From NCBI GenBank assembly GCA_016930185.1, contig JAFGHK010000029.1, forward strand, positions 1-33,721: a stretch of DNA of 33,721 nt, given 5' to 3'. Positions 8,026 to 17,048 of this stretch are shown here, in pieces. Numbering within the stretch: the stretch's first letter is position 1; each line of letters opens with the position of its first letter. Both the position numbers and the translations under genes were made by a program. A model generated the notes under the pieces. It saw nothing but the letters and a program-made list of their open reading frames with translations, was not told the origin of the DNA and did no database searches. Source of the DNA: Dehalococcoidales bacterium. GTDB taxonomy: Bacteria > Chloroflexota > Dehalococcoidia > Dehalococcoidales > RBG-16-60-22.

Positions 8026-8733
8026 TTAGGTGACTGAAGCCGGTGAAGTCGCTATGTGATAGCCCACGCCGGGGATAGTCTGGATGTACTTGGGGTTCTT
8101 GGGGTCGGGCTCCAGCTTCCGCCGCAGCCGCCCGACGAATACGCGCAGGTACTCCTTTTCCGATGAGTATTCATTTCCCCAGACGCTTTGCAGCAGCATG
8201 TTATGGGTCAGAACTTTATCCGAGTTGACCGCCAGGTGCTGCAGCAGGGCAAATTCCGTAGGCGTAAGCGTTATCTCCTTGCCGTCTACCGTCACGCGCC
8301 GCTTGGCGTAGTTGATTTCCAGCCCGTCGCAGGCAAACGTAGCCTGGGCAGGGGCTACGGATGGGTCGCCGCGGTGGCGGAAGGCGGTCTTAATCCTCGC
8401 CAGAAGCTCGGCAATACCGAAAGGCTTCGTTAGATAATCGTCCGCGCCCAGCTCGAGGCATTTTACCTTATCGTTCTCGTCGCCGCGGGCGCTAAGGATA
8501 ATTATAGGTACGTCCGACCACTCCCTTATGCGGCGGCAGACTTCAACACCGTCAACTTTAGGCATCATCAGGTCCAGGATAATCAGGTCGACGAAATCTC
8601 TCTGGACCGCTTCCAGTGACTCTTCTCCGTCGGTGGCGGTGTAGATTTCATAACCCCGCGCCTTGAGATTGGTGCTAAGTAGCCTCAATATCGCCGGGTC
8701 GTCATCCACGATGAGTATATGTTTCTTGTCCAT
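8026..8733 (-). CDS. OmpR/PhoB-family response regulator
   Basis: The real start is ATG 8733 (MDKKHILIVDDD), with AAAGGGGG just upstream; the ORF track extends 37 codons too far, into the kinase gene. The 235-residue protein has a canonical receiver (acidic residues 10-12, phosphoacceptor Asp54 in LIILDLMMP, Lys in YLTKPF) and a C-terminal winged helix (TPTEFALLQHLA, then VFVGRLRRKLE and IQTIPGVGYHI), so it binds DNA when phosphorylated. It is the last gene of a four-gene signalling operon, 14 bp after the hybrid kinase and ended by a terminator. This bacterial type of regulator is one sign that the window is not archaeal. Targets are unknown. Confidence 0.95.
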   Translation of the reverse strand: MDKKHILIVDDDPAILRLLSTNLKARGYEIYTATDGEESLEAVQRDFVDLIILDLMMPKVDGVEVCRRIREWSDVPIIILSARGDENDKVKCLELGADDYLTKPFGIAELLARIKTAFRHRGDPSVAPAQATFACDGLEINYAKRRVTVDGKEITLTPTEFALLQHLAVNSDKVLTHNMLLQSVWGNEYSSEKEYLRVFVGRLRRKLEPDPKNPKYIQTIPGVGYHIATSPASVT

Positions 8734-8747
8734 GGCTATGTCCCCCT

Positions 8748-10364
8748 TTAGTCCAGTGGAAGACTGAAACTGAATTTTGCCCCACTCCCCGGTTTGCTTT
8801 CCACCCAGATTTTTCCCCCATGAGCTTCGATAATGCCCTGGCAAATGGCCAGCCCCAGTCCGGTTCCCTTTCTCCGTCCGGCCTTGCGCCCGTCTCCCTG
8901 GAAAAATCTCTCGAATATCTTCTGGTGCAGTTCCGGACTGATGCCGATGCCTTCATCGGCCACGCTGATTGTTGCTTTTTTATTATTATGAGTAGCTTTA
9001 ATATAGATATCTGTATCGTCATCGGAGAACTTTACCGCGTTTTCCACGAGGTTGGTAAGCACTTCACCGATGCGGCCTTCATCGATGTTTAGCGTTGTTA
9101 TTTCTTTGGCAATATTAATGTGGAGGCGGTGCTTGACGGTCAGGTTGTCCAGCCGGTCTTTAATAGCCTTTATAACATCGGATAAATTGACTTTCTTTTT
9201 CTTGACTTCCAATGCATTGGCTTCCAGACGGGATATCATCAGGAGGTCATCTACCAGTCGTGTTAGCGTATCGGCGTCCTTATCGATAGATAGCAGGAAA
9301 TCACGCCGCGTCTGGTCGTCAAAAATAACGTCCGGCTGCAGCAGGCTGTTGGCGGAGCCTTTTATCACCGCAAGGGGCGTGCGCAGTTCATGCGATACGT
9401 TGGCCAGGAAAGCGGTGCGCATGGAGTCCAGTTCCCGTAATGCTCTGGCGCTGGAGGCTTCTTCATATAGCTGTGCGTTCCTTACGGCAATGGCTATCTC
9501 CCTCCCGATGCCGTTAAGCAGGTCTATATTGTTGGGACTGAAAATCTGGTTAAAGTCCGTGGCGATTCCCAGCACCCCGATATTTTCGCCCAGAATCGTC
9601 AGAGGCACGCCGGCGAAGGAGCGGTAGTCCGCCTTTTTAAGGAATTTTAGGTCGGACTCCTCGAGCTTTGCCATGTCTTCTATAATCATTGCCCCGGACT
9701 GCTCGGTAAGGTTGCTGAATATGCCCTCCGTACCGGAGACCTTTTTAGGTATGTCCTTGATTATTGTCATCGGCAGTCCGTGGTGGCCCATGAATTTCAA
9801 ATGGTCTTTTTCCCGCAGGTACACGAAGCTAGCTTCCACGCCGGTGCACTCGGCCACTTTTTCCAGGGCGGTATCGATTATTTCCTGCAGGTCCAGCGTC
9901 TGCGCCACTGCCTGTGAAACCGTGAGGAGTGTGTTGGTGATATGATTATGGCGCTCAAGCTCGTTCACCAGCTGGCGGTTTTCAAAGACCAGACGTTGTT
10001 TTTCCAGGCCTTTGTTAATGACTGTCAGAAGATTTTCCGGGTCTACGGGTTTTTCAAGATAGGCGAAAGCGCCCCGGTTCAGCGACTGCACGGCGTTTTT
10101 CACCGATGAATGCCCGGTCAGCATAATCGTGACGATATCCGGATGCAGTGCTAGAATATTGGAAAGAAGTTCCGTACCGTCGGCATCGGGCAGGCTAATA
10201 TCCAAGATGGCAGCATTATAGAAGCCCTTTTTCAGCAGTGATATCGCCTCGCCGGCCGAAGGTACAGCGCTGATTTTATAACCCTTCTTTTCCAGTATCT
10301 TGCGGATAATGTCCAGGAAATCCCGGTCGTCATCCACTACCATTATGCTTTCGTTGGTTTTCAT
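8748..10364 (-). CDS. Hybrid sensor kinase: receiver-GAF-HisKA-HATPase
   Basis: This 538-residue soluble kinase starts with an intact receiver (VVDDDRDF, phosphoacceptor in AILDISLPD near residue 55, Lys in YLEKP). A GAF-like sensory domain follows at about 150-300, then a dimerisation/phosphorylation helix with SHELRTP (His about 325) and an ATPase domain with N-box (LTNLVENAVKFS), G1 (ADEGIGIS), F-box and G2 (GTGLGLAI). The ATG abuts the stop of the double-receiver gene (TAAATG), so translation is coupled. The domain order suggests it is controlled by an upstream phosphorelay as well as by a GAF ligand, and passes phosphate to the OmpR-type regulator next door. Confidence 0.95.
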   Translation of the reverse strand: MKTNESIMVVDDDRDFLDIIRKILEKKGYKISAVPSAGEAISLLKKGFYNAAILDISLPDADGTELLSNILALHPDIVTIMLTGHSSVKNAVQSLNRGAFAYLEKPVDPENLLTVINKGLEKQRLVFENRQLVNELERHNHITNTLLTVSQAVAQTLDLQEIIDTALEKVAECTGVEASFVYLREKDHLKFMGHHGLPMTIIKDIPKKVSGTEGIFSNLTEQSGAMIIEDMAKLEESDLKFLKKADYRSFAGVPLTILGENIGVLGIATDFNQIFSPNNIDLLNGIGREIAIAVRNAQLYEEASSARALRELDSMRTAFLANVSHELRTPLAVIKGSANSLLQPDVIFDDQTRRDFLLSIDKDADTLTRLVDDLLMISRLEANALEVKKKKVNLSDVIKAIKDRLDNLTVKHRLHINIAKEITTLNIDEGRIGEVLTNLVENAVKFSDDDTDIYIKATHNNKKATISVADEGIGISPELHQKIFERFFQGDGRKAGRRKGTGLGLAICQGIIEAHGGKIWVESKPGSGAKFSFSLPLD

Positions 10365-11111
10365 TTACTTCTCGTTTTTATTCTTCTTTCCGGTTATTTT
10401 CTTGACAAGCTCGGCGGCGATGGAGGGGTCGAAGGGTTTGTAAAGACAGGTTATCGCAGATGCCGCCTGTGCTTTATCCAGTGCTTCCTTTACTTCGTTG
10501 CGGAATCCGGTCATCATTATCACGATGATATCCGGGTTTATTTCCTTTAGCCTTAACAGCGTTTCCAGACCGTCTATCTTCGGCAGCTTGATATCGATAA
10601 AGGCTATCTGAAAGGATGTACCCTTTGTCATCGTCACTGCCTCTTCTCCGCTCTTGGCTGATAAGACTTCATATCCCTGTACCTCAAGGATTTGCGTTAA
10701 AGTCTCGCAGATGTCCGCGTCGTCATCCACGATGAGAATCGGCTCGTTGCCGGCTGTCTCATTTATCAGGTCGATTAGCTGGTCGATATGTATCGGTTTA
10801 TGGATAATCCGGCGGGCGCCCTCGTTTTTAGCGTTTTGAATTAAATCCTCGTCGGAATAGGCCGTCATTAGAATAATCGGCGCTTCCGGCTGTATTTCCT
10901 TAATTTTCTTAAAAGCATCGACGCCGTTCATCTCTGGCATCACGATATCCATCAATGTGACGTCAAAATTCTGCTCTTTAAATTTATTAATAGCAGACAC
11001 CCCATCATTGGCTGTCTGGACATAGTATCCCCGACGCTTTAGAATCATGGCGAAAGTTTCCAGTAAGTCCTGGTTGTCATCGACTACGAGAATCGTCGGT
11101 TTGTTTTTCAT
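10365..11111 (-). CDS. Tandem double-receiver response regulator
   Basis: The preferred start is ATG 11111 (MKNKPTILVVDDN) with AAAGGAG inside the last codons of the upstream kinase; the track uses a TTG 24 bases earlier. The 248-residue protein is two receiver domains without an output domain. The first has VVDDN, a phosphoacceptor in TLMDIVMP and Lys in IIHKPI; the second has IVDDDAD, FIDIKLPKIDG and LYKPFD. Both active sites look intact. It lies between two kinases and most probably works as a phosphate-transfer or phosphate-sink protein between them. Confidence 0.93.
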   Translation of the reverse strand: MKNKPTILVVDDNQDLLETFAMILKRRGYYVQTANDGVSAINKFKEQNFDVTLMDIVMPEMNGVDAFKKIKEIQPEAPIILMTAYSDEDLIQNAKNEGARRIIHKPIHIDQLIDLINETAGNEPILIVDDDADICETLTQILEVQGYEVLSAKSGEEAVTMTKGTSFQIAFIDIKLPKIDGLETLLRLKEINPDIIVIMMTGFRNEVKEALDKAQAASAITCLYKPFDPSIAAELVKKITGKKNKNEK

Positions 11112-11118
11112 AGTAATT

Positions 11119-12621
11119 TTAGCTCCTTTGCTCAATCGGTAGTTTCACGGTAAACTTTGTGCCCTTGCCCACCTGGCTTGATACTTCCATTTTTCCGCCG
11201 TTTTGCTCGACTAGTCTCTTGGAAATAGCCAGGCCCAGACCGATACCTTTGGGCTTGGTGGTGAAGAGGGGCTCGAATATCTTTTCTAGATTTTCCTTGG
11301 GAATGCCGCAGCCGGTGTCCTGGAAAATAACCGCTACGTGGTCCCTGTCTGTTTCAGTACTTATATTCACTTCTCCGGCCTTCCCGTTCATTGCCTGCAC
11401 GGCATTGGAGATGAGGTTGGAAAAGACCCGGTTCATCTGCTCGGGGTCGGTCTTTATAAATTTTGGCTGACCGTTCAGGTTCACGTTTACAGTTACATGT
11501 TCCGTTGGGGTAATCCAGGATAGACTCTCGTCGATTAAGCTCTTTAAATCGGCCTTGACTTGGGTCGGCGGTTTAATACGGGTGAAGTCCAGCAGGTCGG
11601 ACACTATCTTATTAGCAATATCGATTTGTTTGTCCAGCACTTTCAGCGTATTTGTGGCCTCTTCATCGGATTTTTCAGCCAGGGCCATATTCAGCAGATA
11701 GGCGCAATTCCTGATTACGTTCAAAGGATTACGCAGTTCATGCCCGACGCCTGAAGCCAGTTCACCCACTGCGGCCAGCCGCTCCGAGCGGATAAGCTTT
11801 TCCTGCACATGTTCCAGGTCTTTGGTCCTGTTATCCACCTCTTTTTCCAGTTGTTCGTAATAGCCGCGCAGCGACTGCTCTAGTTCCACCTGGCGGATGG
11901 CGCCCCCGATTCTCTCGGAGAGCGTTTTGGTCAGGTGGTTTTTCTTCTTTAAATAGGGATTATCGCGGTTGGAATATATCTCCACGATGCCGGTGTTTTC
12001 CCCGTTAATCATCAGGTTCTCGGATACTTTGTTGGTATTTTTCTGGAAGTTGGGGCTTTTATATACCTGGTCGTGGAAAGTGATTCTTACGCTGGTTCCT
12101 TCCGGGTATTGTGTCGCCCGGGGGATTATGGCTACTACTTTACCCAGGAACTCATCGACAGAGTTGCTGTCTCCAGCCGCCTTGCCGATGTCATAAAGGC
12201 ATTTCATCTCCTTTATTCTCTGCTGGTGCTCCTTTTCGCTCTTTTGCAGCATAGCCACAACCGCGCCTACTGCGCTAAGGATGATGACGAATGCCGTGGG
12301 TTTAAAAAGGGCGTTGGGGTATGTGTCTATAAGAATAGCATGAGGCAGTAGGACAAACATCGACACCAGCGCCGTTAATATAGATGGTATTACGCCTAGA
12401 AAATAGGCTGAATATACAACCGGTGCAAAAAATACCAGACCCAGGAAGTCGATCCCGTATAAGTTGTGGAGGTTATTAAGTGAATCTTGGACGCTTATAA
12501 AGCCGAGACGCCCGCTAATCGTGGGTAAATAGTAGATAATTGCACAGAGCGCCATTAGGGCTATAACATAACGCAGTTGTTTATTAGCCCATATTCCCTT
12601 TTTATTACGTTTATAACTCAT
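11119..12621 (-). CDS. Membrane sensor histidine kinase
   Basis: This 500-residue kinase has about four membrane segments in its first 125 residues (for example YVIALMALCAIIYYLP, LGLVFFAPVVYSAYFLG, FVIILSAVGAVVAML), a GAF-like linker around 140-240 and a coiled coil. A HisKA domain with GHELRNPLNV (His about 294) and an ATPase domain with N-box, DTGCGIP and GIGLGLAI follow. It is the first gene of the phosphorelay operon that continues with the double receiver, the hybrid kinase and the OmpR regulator. It lies just downstream of the archaellum operon in the same direction, about 215 bp away, so control of motility is possible but unproven. Confidence 0.95.
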   Translation of the reverse strand: MSYKRNKKGIWANKQLRYVIALMALCAIIYYLPTISGRLGFISVQDSLNNLHNLYGIDFLGLVFFAPVVYSAYFLGVIPSILTALVSMFVLLPHAILIDTYPNALFKPTAFVIILSAVGAVVAMLQKSEKEHQQRIKEMKCLYDIGKAAGDSNSVDEFLGKVVAIIPRATQYPEGTSVRITFHDQVYKSPNFQKNTNKVSENLMINGENTGIVEIYSNRDNPYLKKKNHLTKTLSERIGGAIRQVELEQSLRGYYEQLEKEVDNRTKDLEHVQEKLIRSERLAAVGELASGVGHELRNPLNVIRNCAYLLNMALAEKSDEEATNTLKVLDKQIDIANKIVSDLLDFTRIKPPTQVKADLKSLIDESLSWITPTEHVTVNVNLNGQPKFIKTDPEQMNRVFSNLISNAVQAMNGKAGEVNISTETDRDHVAVIFQDTGCGIPKENLEKIFEPLFTTKPKGIGLGLAISKRLVEQNGGKMEVSSQVGKGTKFTVKLPIEQRS

Positions 12622-12836
12622 CTTTGGCCCTCCCAGGGTTAATTCAGGGTCTGGTTGCTTCGTTCCCCAGGCGCGTATTTAGCCCAACGTATAATACGGG
12701 CAATTTTATCCAAATTACTCTCATTATCAGGCTACTACTGCTAGCTACGACGGGCAACCATGATAACCCCCTTCTTTCATTGGGGTATTCACCCACACTT
12801 AAAAATAGGTGTTTTAGTTGAATGCTCATTGCCTGC

Positions 12837-13379
12837 TTATTTATTCTGCCAGTCACTGATGATATCCTTTATTTCCTTCAGGTCATCCATCAATTCATCA
12901 ACACTTACATCCGGCAGCGAAATTATCAGGCCGGCCAGGGGATTTTCCTCCTCCTCTTCGCTTGTGAACAACGCCTTTAGTGATTCTGCGTCAAGCTGTT
13001 TATCCGGCTTTTTCGTTGATGTCGCAGCTTTGCTTTCAGGTTCTGTTTCAGCCGCTTTAGCATTCGCTGGTTTTTCTTCTGGTTCGGCGCTGGTATCCTC
13101 TTCTTCGTCGGCATCTACACCGCTAAGAGAGTCCTCGGGCTCAATCGAAAGCTCACCGATAGGCCCGTGAGGCTGGAGTTCGGAAGTCTCCGTTTCTTCC
13201 AGTTCGACTATCTTCCCGGAGAGCTTCTTCAGCTTCATCTCTGTCTGCGCCAGGTCGTCGGTCCGGTCTTTAAGCTGTTCTTCCAGACCGGTTATATCTG
13301 TGGAAGCAGCGGCATCCGCCGGTGTTCCCTCTTTTTCTTTTTTCTTATTCTTTCCAAATTTAAATTTATTTAAAAACAT
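12837..13379 (-). CDS. Acidic coiled-coil protein at the end of the archaellum operon
   Basis: This 180-residue protein starts behind GGAGAG, 47 bp after ArlI, and is the last gene of the archaellum operon. It has a basic N-terminus (MFLNKFKFGKNKKKEK), a short coiled coil (about 28-65), a long acidic, Ala/Glu/Pro-rich and probably disordered middle, and a C-terminal amphipathic helix (DVSVDELMDDLKEIKDIISDW). I recognise no family. The layout resembles the acidic ArlD/E-like protein of the same operon, so a role in the cytosolic ring or as a chemotaxis adaptor is a reasonable guess. An unrelated hitchhiker gene is the alternative. Confidence 0.8.
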   Translation of the reverse strand: MFLNKFKFGKNKKKEKEGTPADAAASTDITGLEEQLKDRTDDLAQTEMKLKKLSGKIVELEETETSELQPHGPIGELSIEPEDSLSGVDADEEEDTSAEPEEKPANAKAAETEPESKAATSTKKPDKQLDAESLKALFTSEEEEENPLAGLIISLPDVSVDELMDDLKEIKDIISDWQNK

Positions 13380-13426
13380 CTCAACTCTCCTTCCTGTGAG
13401 ACGGCTTGTTGTTATGTTCCAGTTCT

Positions 13427-15238
13427 TTAGCGGAAATATCCCTCACGGTATGCTTTAGATAATATAGAATAGACTTCATAAAAATTAGTTTTTCTCTGTT
13501 CGGTAATGCGTTTTAAGACCTCTGCTCTTTGTCGTACCATCCTGTATATTTGGCGGCGCTTTCCTTCCGGGAAACCGCGCCGCGGTGCAATCTTGTTTTC
13601 CAGTAAATAGGAGTTCTGGTTGCCGCGGAAAATAAAGGTATCATCCAGCGGATTCCAGTTGAAAATTTCAATGAAAGAAAATGCGTCGGCTATAGAATCA
13701 TAGTTTACGATTTCATTAATGCTGGTAAGGCGCCTGGCTAGATGACCGCTTGAAAGGCGCACCTGCTGGCAGATAGCAATCACGTTAAGGTTATCCACAT
13801 ATGATTTCGGTACGTTAATAGGGTTGCCGGTAATACGCTGGATAAGCTTGGCAACCGAAGCGGCGTGGAAGGTGCTCATGCAGGCGTGGCCTGTCTGCAT
13901 CGCCTGAAAAGCAACGGAGCCTTCGACACCACGAATCTCACCCACGATAATAAGGTTAGGTCTTTGCCGCAGGGCAGCTTTGAGGAGGTCGAACATAGAT
14001 ATTTCGGCAGCATCACTTTGTTTACCGGTACCGCGAGTAACCCCGCGAATCCAGTTATGGTGCGGCACCTGCACTTCAGGGGTATCCTCGATACTCACTA
14101 TCTTGGATTCCGGGGGGATGAAGGTGGTCAGCGCATTCATCATGGTGGTCTTGCCGGAGGCCGTTTCCCCGGATACCCAGATATTCATACCTTCCTGGAT
14201 TACAAGTGATAGATAGGCGGCCATTTCATAATTAAGTGTGTTGAACTGGATAAGCTCCAGTATGCTCATCGGTGTATCGCTGAATTTACGAATAGTAAAG
14301 TTGCTTCCCCTTTTAGAGACATCGTTACCATAAACGATATTGATACGGGAACCGTCGGGCAAGGTAGCGTCGACTACCGGCACACGGAATGTCACGGGAT
14401 GCTTGATGCTTTCGGCCAGTTCGATAACGAATTTATCCAGTGAATCCTCGGACTCGAACCCGATATTGGTGCGCAGACCACCGAAAATTTTATGCTCCAC
14501 GAAGATATGGCCGAGACCGGAACATGAAATATCTTCAATATACGGGTCATGTATCATCGGGTCTAGGACACCCATGCCTTCCAGCTTGCGCTTAAGTAAA
14601 TACCGCAGGCTGTTGTACTGGAACCGGGTAACTGGTATTCGCCCCTGTACTTCCTTTTTTGATAGTTGGGATTCATCCCCGTTTTTCTTGCTCTTGATTT
14701 TACCGGTAAGATTCTTGTGACCGTTGTTTTTAGTCTTCCCGGTTTTCTGACGGGCTACTACCTTTCCGTTATCGGAAACATATACAATTCTATCGACTAT
14801 GTCCATGATAACATTCAGTCGGTTTGATGATTCAAGTATATCGGTTAGTTCTTCTACATGTTCCGCCAGATGTAATTCTGTTTCTTCAAGGATATTTTCA
14901 TGAGTGTCAATAATGCTGGGCTCGATGGCAATGTAATAATCCCTGATATCTTCAGAATTAGGCATGATGTGAATGTACACTCCGTTATCGGTTTTGTAGA
15001 TAATATTTGGGTCTTTCATGCCCAGCATTTTCAGCGTTATTTTTTCATAATATTTGGGTATTTCCATTGTATCGAGGGGCAGCATGTACAGGTATTGGAG
15101 TAGATGCAAATTACTCTTACACTCATTCTGTAAGTCCTCCGGCAATTTCTGGTATAAAGGACACTTATCCAGTTTGGTGCCGCAGGTACCGCCGCATTCC
15201 TGGGGGCATGGTTTTATTTCAAAGGGATAATAGTTCAC
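13427..15238 (-). CDS. arlI: Archaellum motor ATPase ArlI (FlaI)
   Basis: This 603-residue protein of the type II/IV secretion ATPase superfamily is the hexameric motor that drives archaellum assembly and rotation. It starts at GTG 15238 with AGGAGAG upstream (an in-frame ATG is absent). Walker A is GETASGKTT near residue 360, the Asp box is SIEDTPEVQVP, Walker B is PNLIIVGEIRG, and the His box is GHACMSTFHA. The first 40 residues carry five Cys (11, 15, 19, 26, 40: CPQECGGTCGTKLDKC), an unusual cluster that could hold zinc or an iron-sulfur centre. A Lys-rich insert lies near 165-190. The gene follows ArlH with overlapping signals. ArlI is preferred over a pilus ATPase because of the neighbouring archaellins, ArlH and ArlJ. 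Confidence 0.93.
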   Translation of the reverse strand: MNYYPFEIKPCPQECGGTCGTKLDKCPLYQKLPEDLQNECKSNLHLLQYLYMLPLDTMEIPKYYEKITLKMLGMKDPNIIYKTDNGVYIHIMPNSEDIRDYYIAIEPSIIDTHENILEETELHLAEHVEELTDILESSNRLNVIMDIVDRIVYVSDNGKVVARQKTGKTKNNGHKNLTGKIKSKKNGDESQLSKKEVQGRIPVTRFQYNSLRYLLKRKLEGMGVLDPMIHDPYIEDISCSGLGHIFVEHKIFGGLRTNIGFESEDSLDKFVIELAESIKHPVTFRVPVVDATLPDGSRINIVYGNDVSKRGSNFTIRKFSDTPMSILELIQFNTLNYEMAAYLSLVIQEGMNIWVSGETASGKTTMMNALTTFIPPESKIVSIEDTPEVQVPHHNWIRGVTRGTGKQSDAAEISMFDLLKAALRQRPNLIIVGEIRGVEGSVAFQAMQTGHACMSTFHAASVAKLIQRITGNPINVPKSYVDNLNVIAICQQVRLSSGHLARRLTSINEIVNYDSIADAFSFIEIFNWNPLDDTFIFRGNQNSYLLENKIAPRRGFPEGKRRQIYRMVRQRAEVLKRITEQRKTNFYEVYSILSKAYREGYFR

Positions 15239-15246
15239 ATGCTCTC

Positions 15247-15963
15247 CTAGACTCTGGCTTTAGCCAGAGGAATAATTCTCATCCCAAGCCTGGGCTCGAT
15301 ATTAAAGCTGACCACGTCTCCGGTGGGACGGTCAGCACCGCGTACTTTCAATACCTCCATTAGCTTTATCATGCTTTCGCCGACCTGTTCCAGGCGCAAC
15401 TTAAAACGTGCATCGCAAAGCGAGCGTGTTCTCGAAAGAATGTCCTCCTCAAAGGCGTAAGAATGTGCCACAACGATTATCGTCTTCCCCTGGTCGCACA
15501 GGGATTTGCATCTGGAAAAGAAATCAATAATTGCCACCGGCTCGCTGTGCGCCACCAGCAGGGTAATCGAATCGATAATTATCAGCTTGAATTCTTGAGG
15601 GAGATTGGAAAAATGGTGTGTCAGCACCAGGAAGGGTTTGTGCCCGTGAGGCAAACCGCTGCGGAAAGTCAGCGGGAAAATTCTCAAGCGGTCAGCCAGA
15701 AAATGGTCCATGATATTCATGTTAAGGGAGTCCATCTGGCTAATCAGGCTTCTGATATTATTTTCCGTGGTGTAATAGGCTACTGAAATTTCCGCGTTTA
15801 GTAGCGTGCCGTTTGTAAGATGCTGGCATAATACGCTTTTACCGGCATCGGAGTGTCCTTCAACGAGGCAGAGAGAACACAGCGGAATGCCTCCGCCTAG
15901 TTTATCATCAACTTCAACTATTCCGGTAACTATGGCTTCTTTCTTTTTATCGCTTTTAAACAT
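15247..15963 (-). CDS. arlH: Archaellum regulatory ATP-binding protein ArlH (FlaH)
   Basis: This KaiC/RecA-like protein partners ArlI in archaella and acts through nucleotide binding. The start is taken as ATG 15963 (MFKSDKK) because GGAGAGGTG sits at the right distance; the track's GTG at 15972 overlaps that site. This gives 238 residues. Walker A is GHSDAGKSVL near residue 36 and a Walker B-like strand is LIIIDSITLL near 130. The overall pattern (GGGIPLCSLCLVEG, then the P-loop, YYTTEN, VVAHS) is that of ArlH. It lies between the ArlD/E-like gene and ArlI, its partner in the motor. Confidence 0.92.
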   Translation of the reverse strand: MFKSDKKKEAIVTGIVEVDDKLGGGIPLCSLCLVEGHSDAGKSVLCQHLTNGTLLNAEISVAYYTTENNIRSLISQMDSLNMNIMDHFLADRLRIFPLTFRSGLPHGHKPFLVLTHHFSNLPQEFKLIIIDSITLLVAHSEPVAIIDFFSRCKSLCDQGKTIIVVAHSYAFEEDILSRTRSLCDARFKLRLEQVGESMIKLMEVLKVRGADRPTGDVVSFNIEPRLGMRIIPLAKARV

Positions 15964-16004
15964 ATAAATCACCTCTCCTGCCGGAGCATACGTTTTTCCT
16001 GCAG

Positions 16005-17042
16005 CTAACTATCAACATTCTCTTCCGGTGTCAGATTGATACAGAACTCCTTGCTTTTACCGTTGCCTCCGGGAAATACAAGCTTTAGTTTCGCCGATTT
16101 CTCCTTGTTTTTATCAACTTCGATTATTTCTTCATCGGACAATGCTTCCGCTTCATCGCTGATGTCCACCCAAGACGGTATTACCGGATTAAGCGGGGCA
16201 TCACCGCCGGTAAGGACCCCATGCAGCGATAATATGGACTGGCTCCAGATTTCGGGTTCGTTAGCTACTTCGGAATAGTCATTAACTATTTCAGCAAGAT
16301 GAAGAATAATGTCCTTCATCTCCGGTGACAGGTGGCCGCTCGTGCCATAGACCTCCAGTAATGCCGGGAGCTGTTCGCTCCCTATTTCCTGCCTGGCTTT
16401 CGCTACCCAGTTTATCAGGTTAGCCAGCATGTTGACCTTAGGTATTCCCCGGGCCTCTTCACTAACGGGTTGGTTATATTCCATAGGTTGTACCTCCTCT
16501 AGGGGTAACTCCGGTTCTTCTTCGGGTAACTCCTCGTTTTCGTCCTCTGTATTGTCGTCCGCCTCCTCTTCGTCAAGTTCATCTTCAGGCGGAAGCTCTT
16601 CTTCGGGTGAATTATCCTCTTCATCCTCATCAAATTCGTCGGGTAAATCTCCAGCTGCTTTCATGCTTTCAGGCGGCTGGTTTTCTTCAAACATACCGTC
16701 GTCAGGCTTTTCTTCGGGATATTCGTCTGTCTTATTATCCCCCTCCTCGAAATCAAGCATTTCTTCGTATTCACCCGGTTCTGCTTCATTTACGAGATTA
16801 TCATCTATTTTCTCCGGTTCAGGCATACCCCCTAATTTGTCGTTATCGACATGACTGTCAACATCCATCTTTTGAGGTTCTGCGTTATCACCGGCAAGAG
16901 CCGCTAAAATAGTTGAAAATTCCGAGGACGGCAATTCCATGTTCAGAAGATAATCACGAACACTCGCGAGAGAGTTTTTAACTTCCGCTTTTAGTAACTT
17001 GATTTCATCCTGTAGTATGTCAAGTCTGCTCTCTTCCACCAT
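16005..17042 (-). CDS. ArlD/E-like cytosolic ring protein with long acidic linker
   Basis: This 345-residue protein starts behind AGGAGG, which lies inside the last codons of the 57-residue gene upstream. It has a coiled coil at residues 1-45, a very acidic Glu/Asp/Pro-rich linker at about 55-195, and a folded domain at about 200-250. The domain's pattern (LINWVAKARQEIGSEQLPAL, then LEVYGTSGHLSPE) matches the archaeal FlaD/E domain, where W, G, L and Y-x3-G-x-[IL]-S are conserved. In Euryarchaeota ArlC/D/E proteins form a cytosolic ring that joins the motor to chemotaxis. The first 40 residues resemble those of the 57-residue neighbour (SVRDYLLNMELP against DIRAYLMEAQTP). The call rests on pattern and context; no profile search was possible. 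Confidence 0.75.
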   Translation of the reverse strand: MVEESRLDILQDEIKLLKAEVKNSLASVRDYLLNMELPSSEFSTILAALAGDNAEPQKMDVDSHVDNDKLGGMPEPEKIDDNLVNEAEPGEYEEMLDFEEGDNKTDEYPEEKPDDGMFEENQPPESMKAAGDLPDEFDEDEEDNSPEEELPPEDELDEEEADDNTEDENEELPEEEPELPLEEVQPMEYNQPVSEEARGIPKVNMLANLINWVAKARQEIGSEQLPALLEVYGTSGHLSPEMKDIILHLAEIVNDYSEVANEPEIWSQSILSLHGVLTGGDAPLNPVIPSWVDISDEAEALSDEEIIEVDKNKEKSAKLKLVFPGGNGKSKEFCINLTPEENVDS

Positions 17043-17048
17043 GGTACC

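Noticed and set aside
12622-12836. SAM or other known riboswitch upstream of the sensor kinase
   Set aside because: The stretch GGGGAACGAAGCAACCAG looked suggestive, but the required kink-turn and core of the SAM class are absent and no other class fitted.
16429-16854. Serine-rich plus-strand ORF
   Set aside because: It is the antisense shadow of the acidic linker of the ArlD/E-like protein, whose Glu/Asp codons read as Ser on the other strand.
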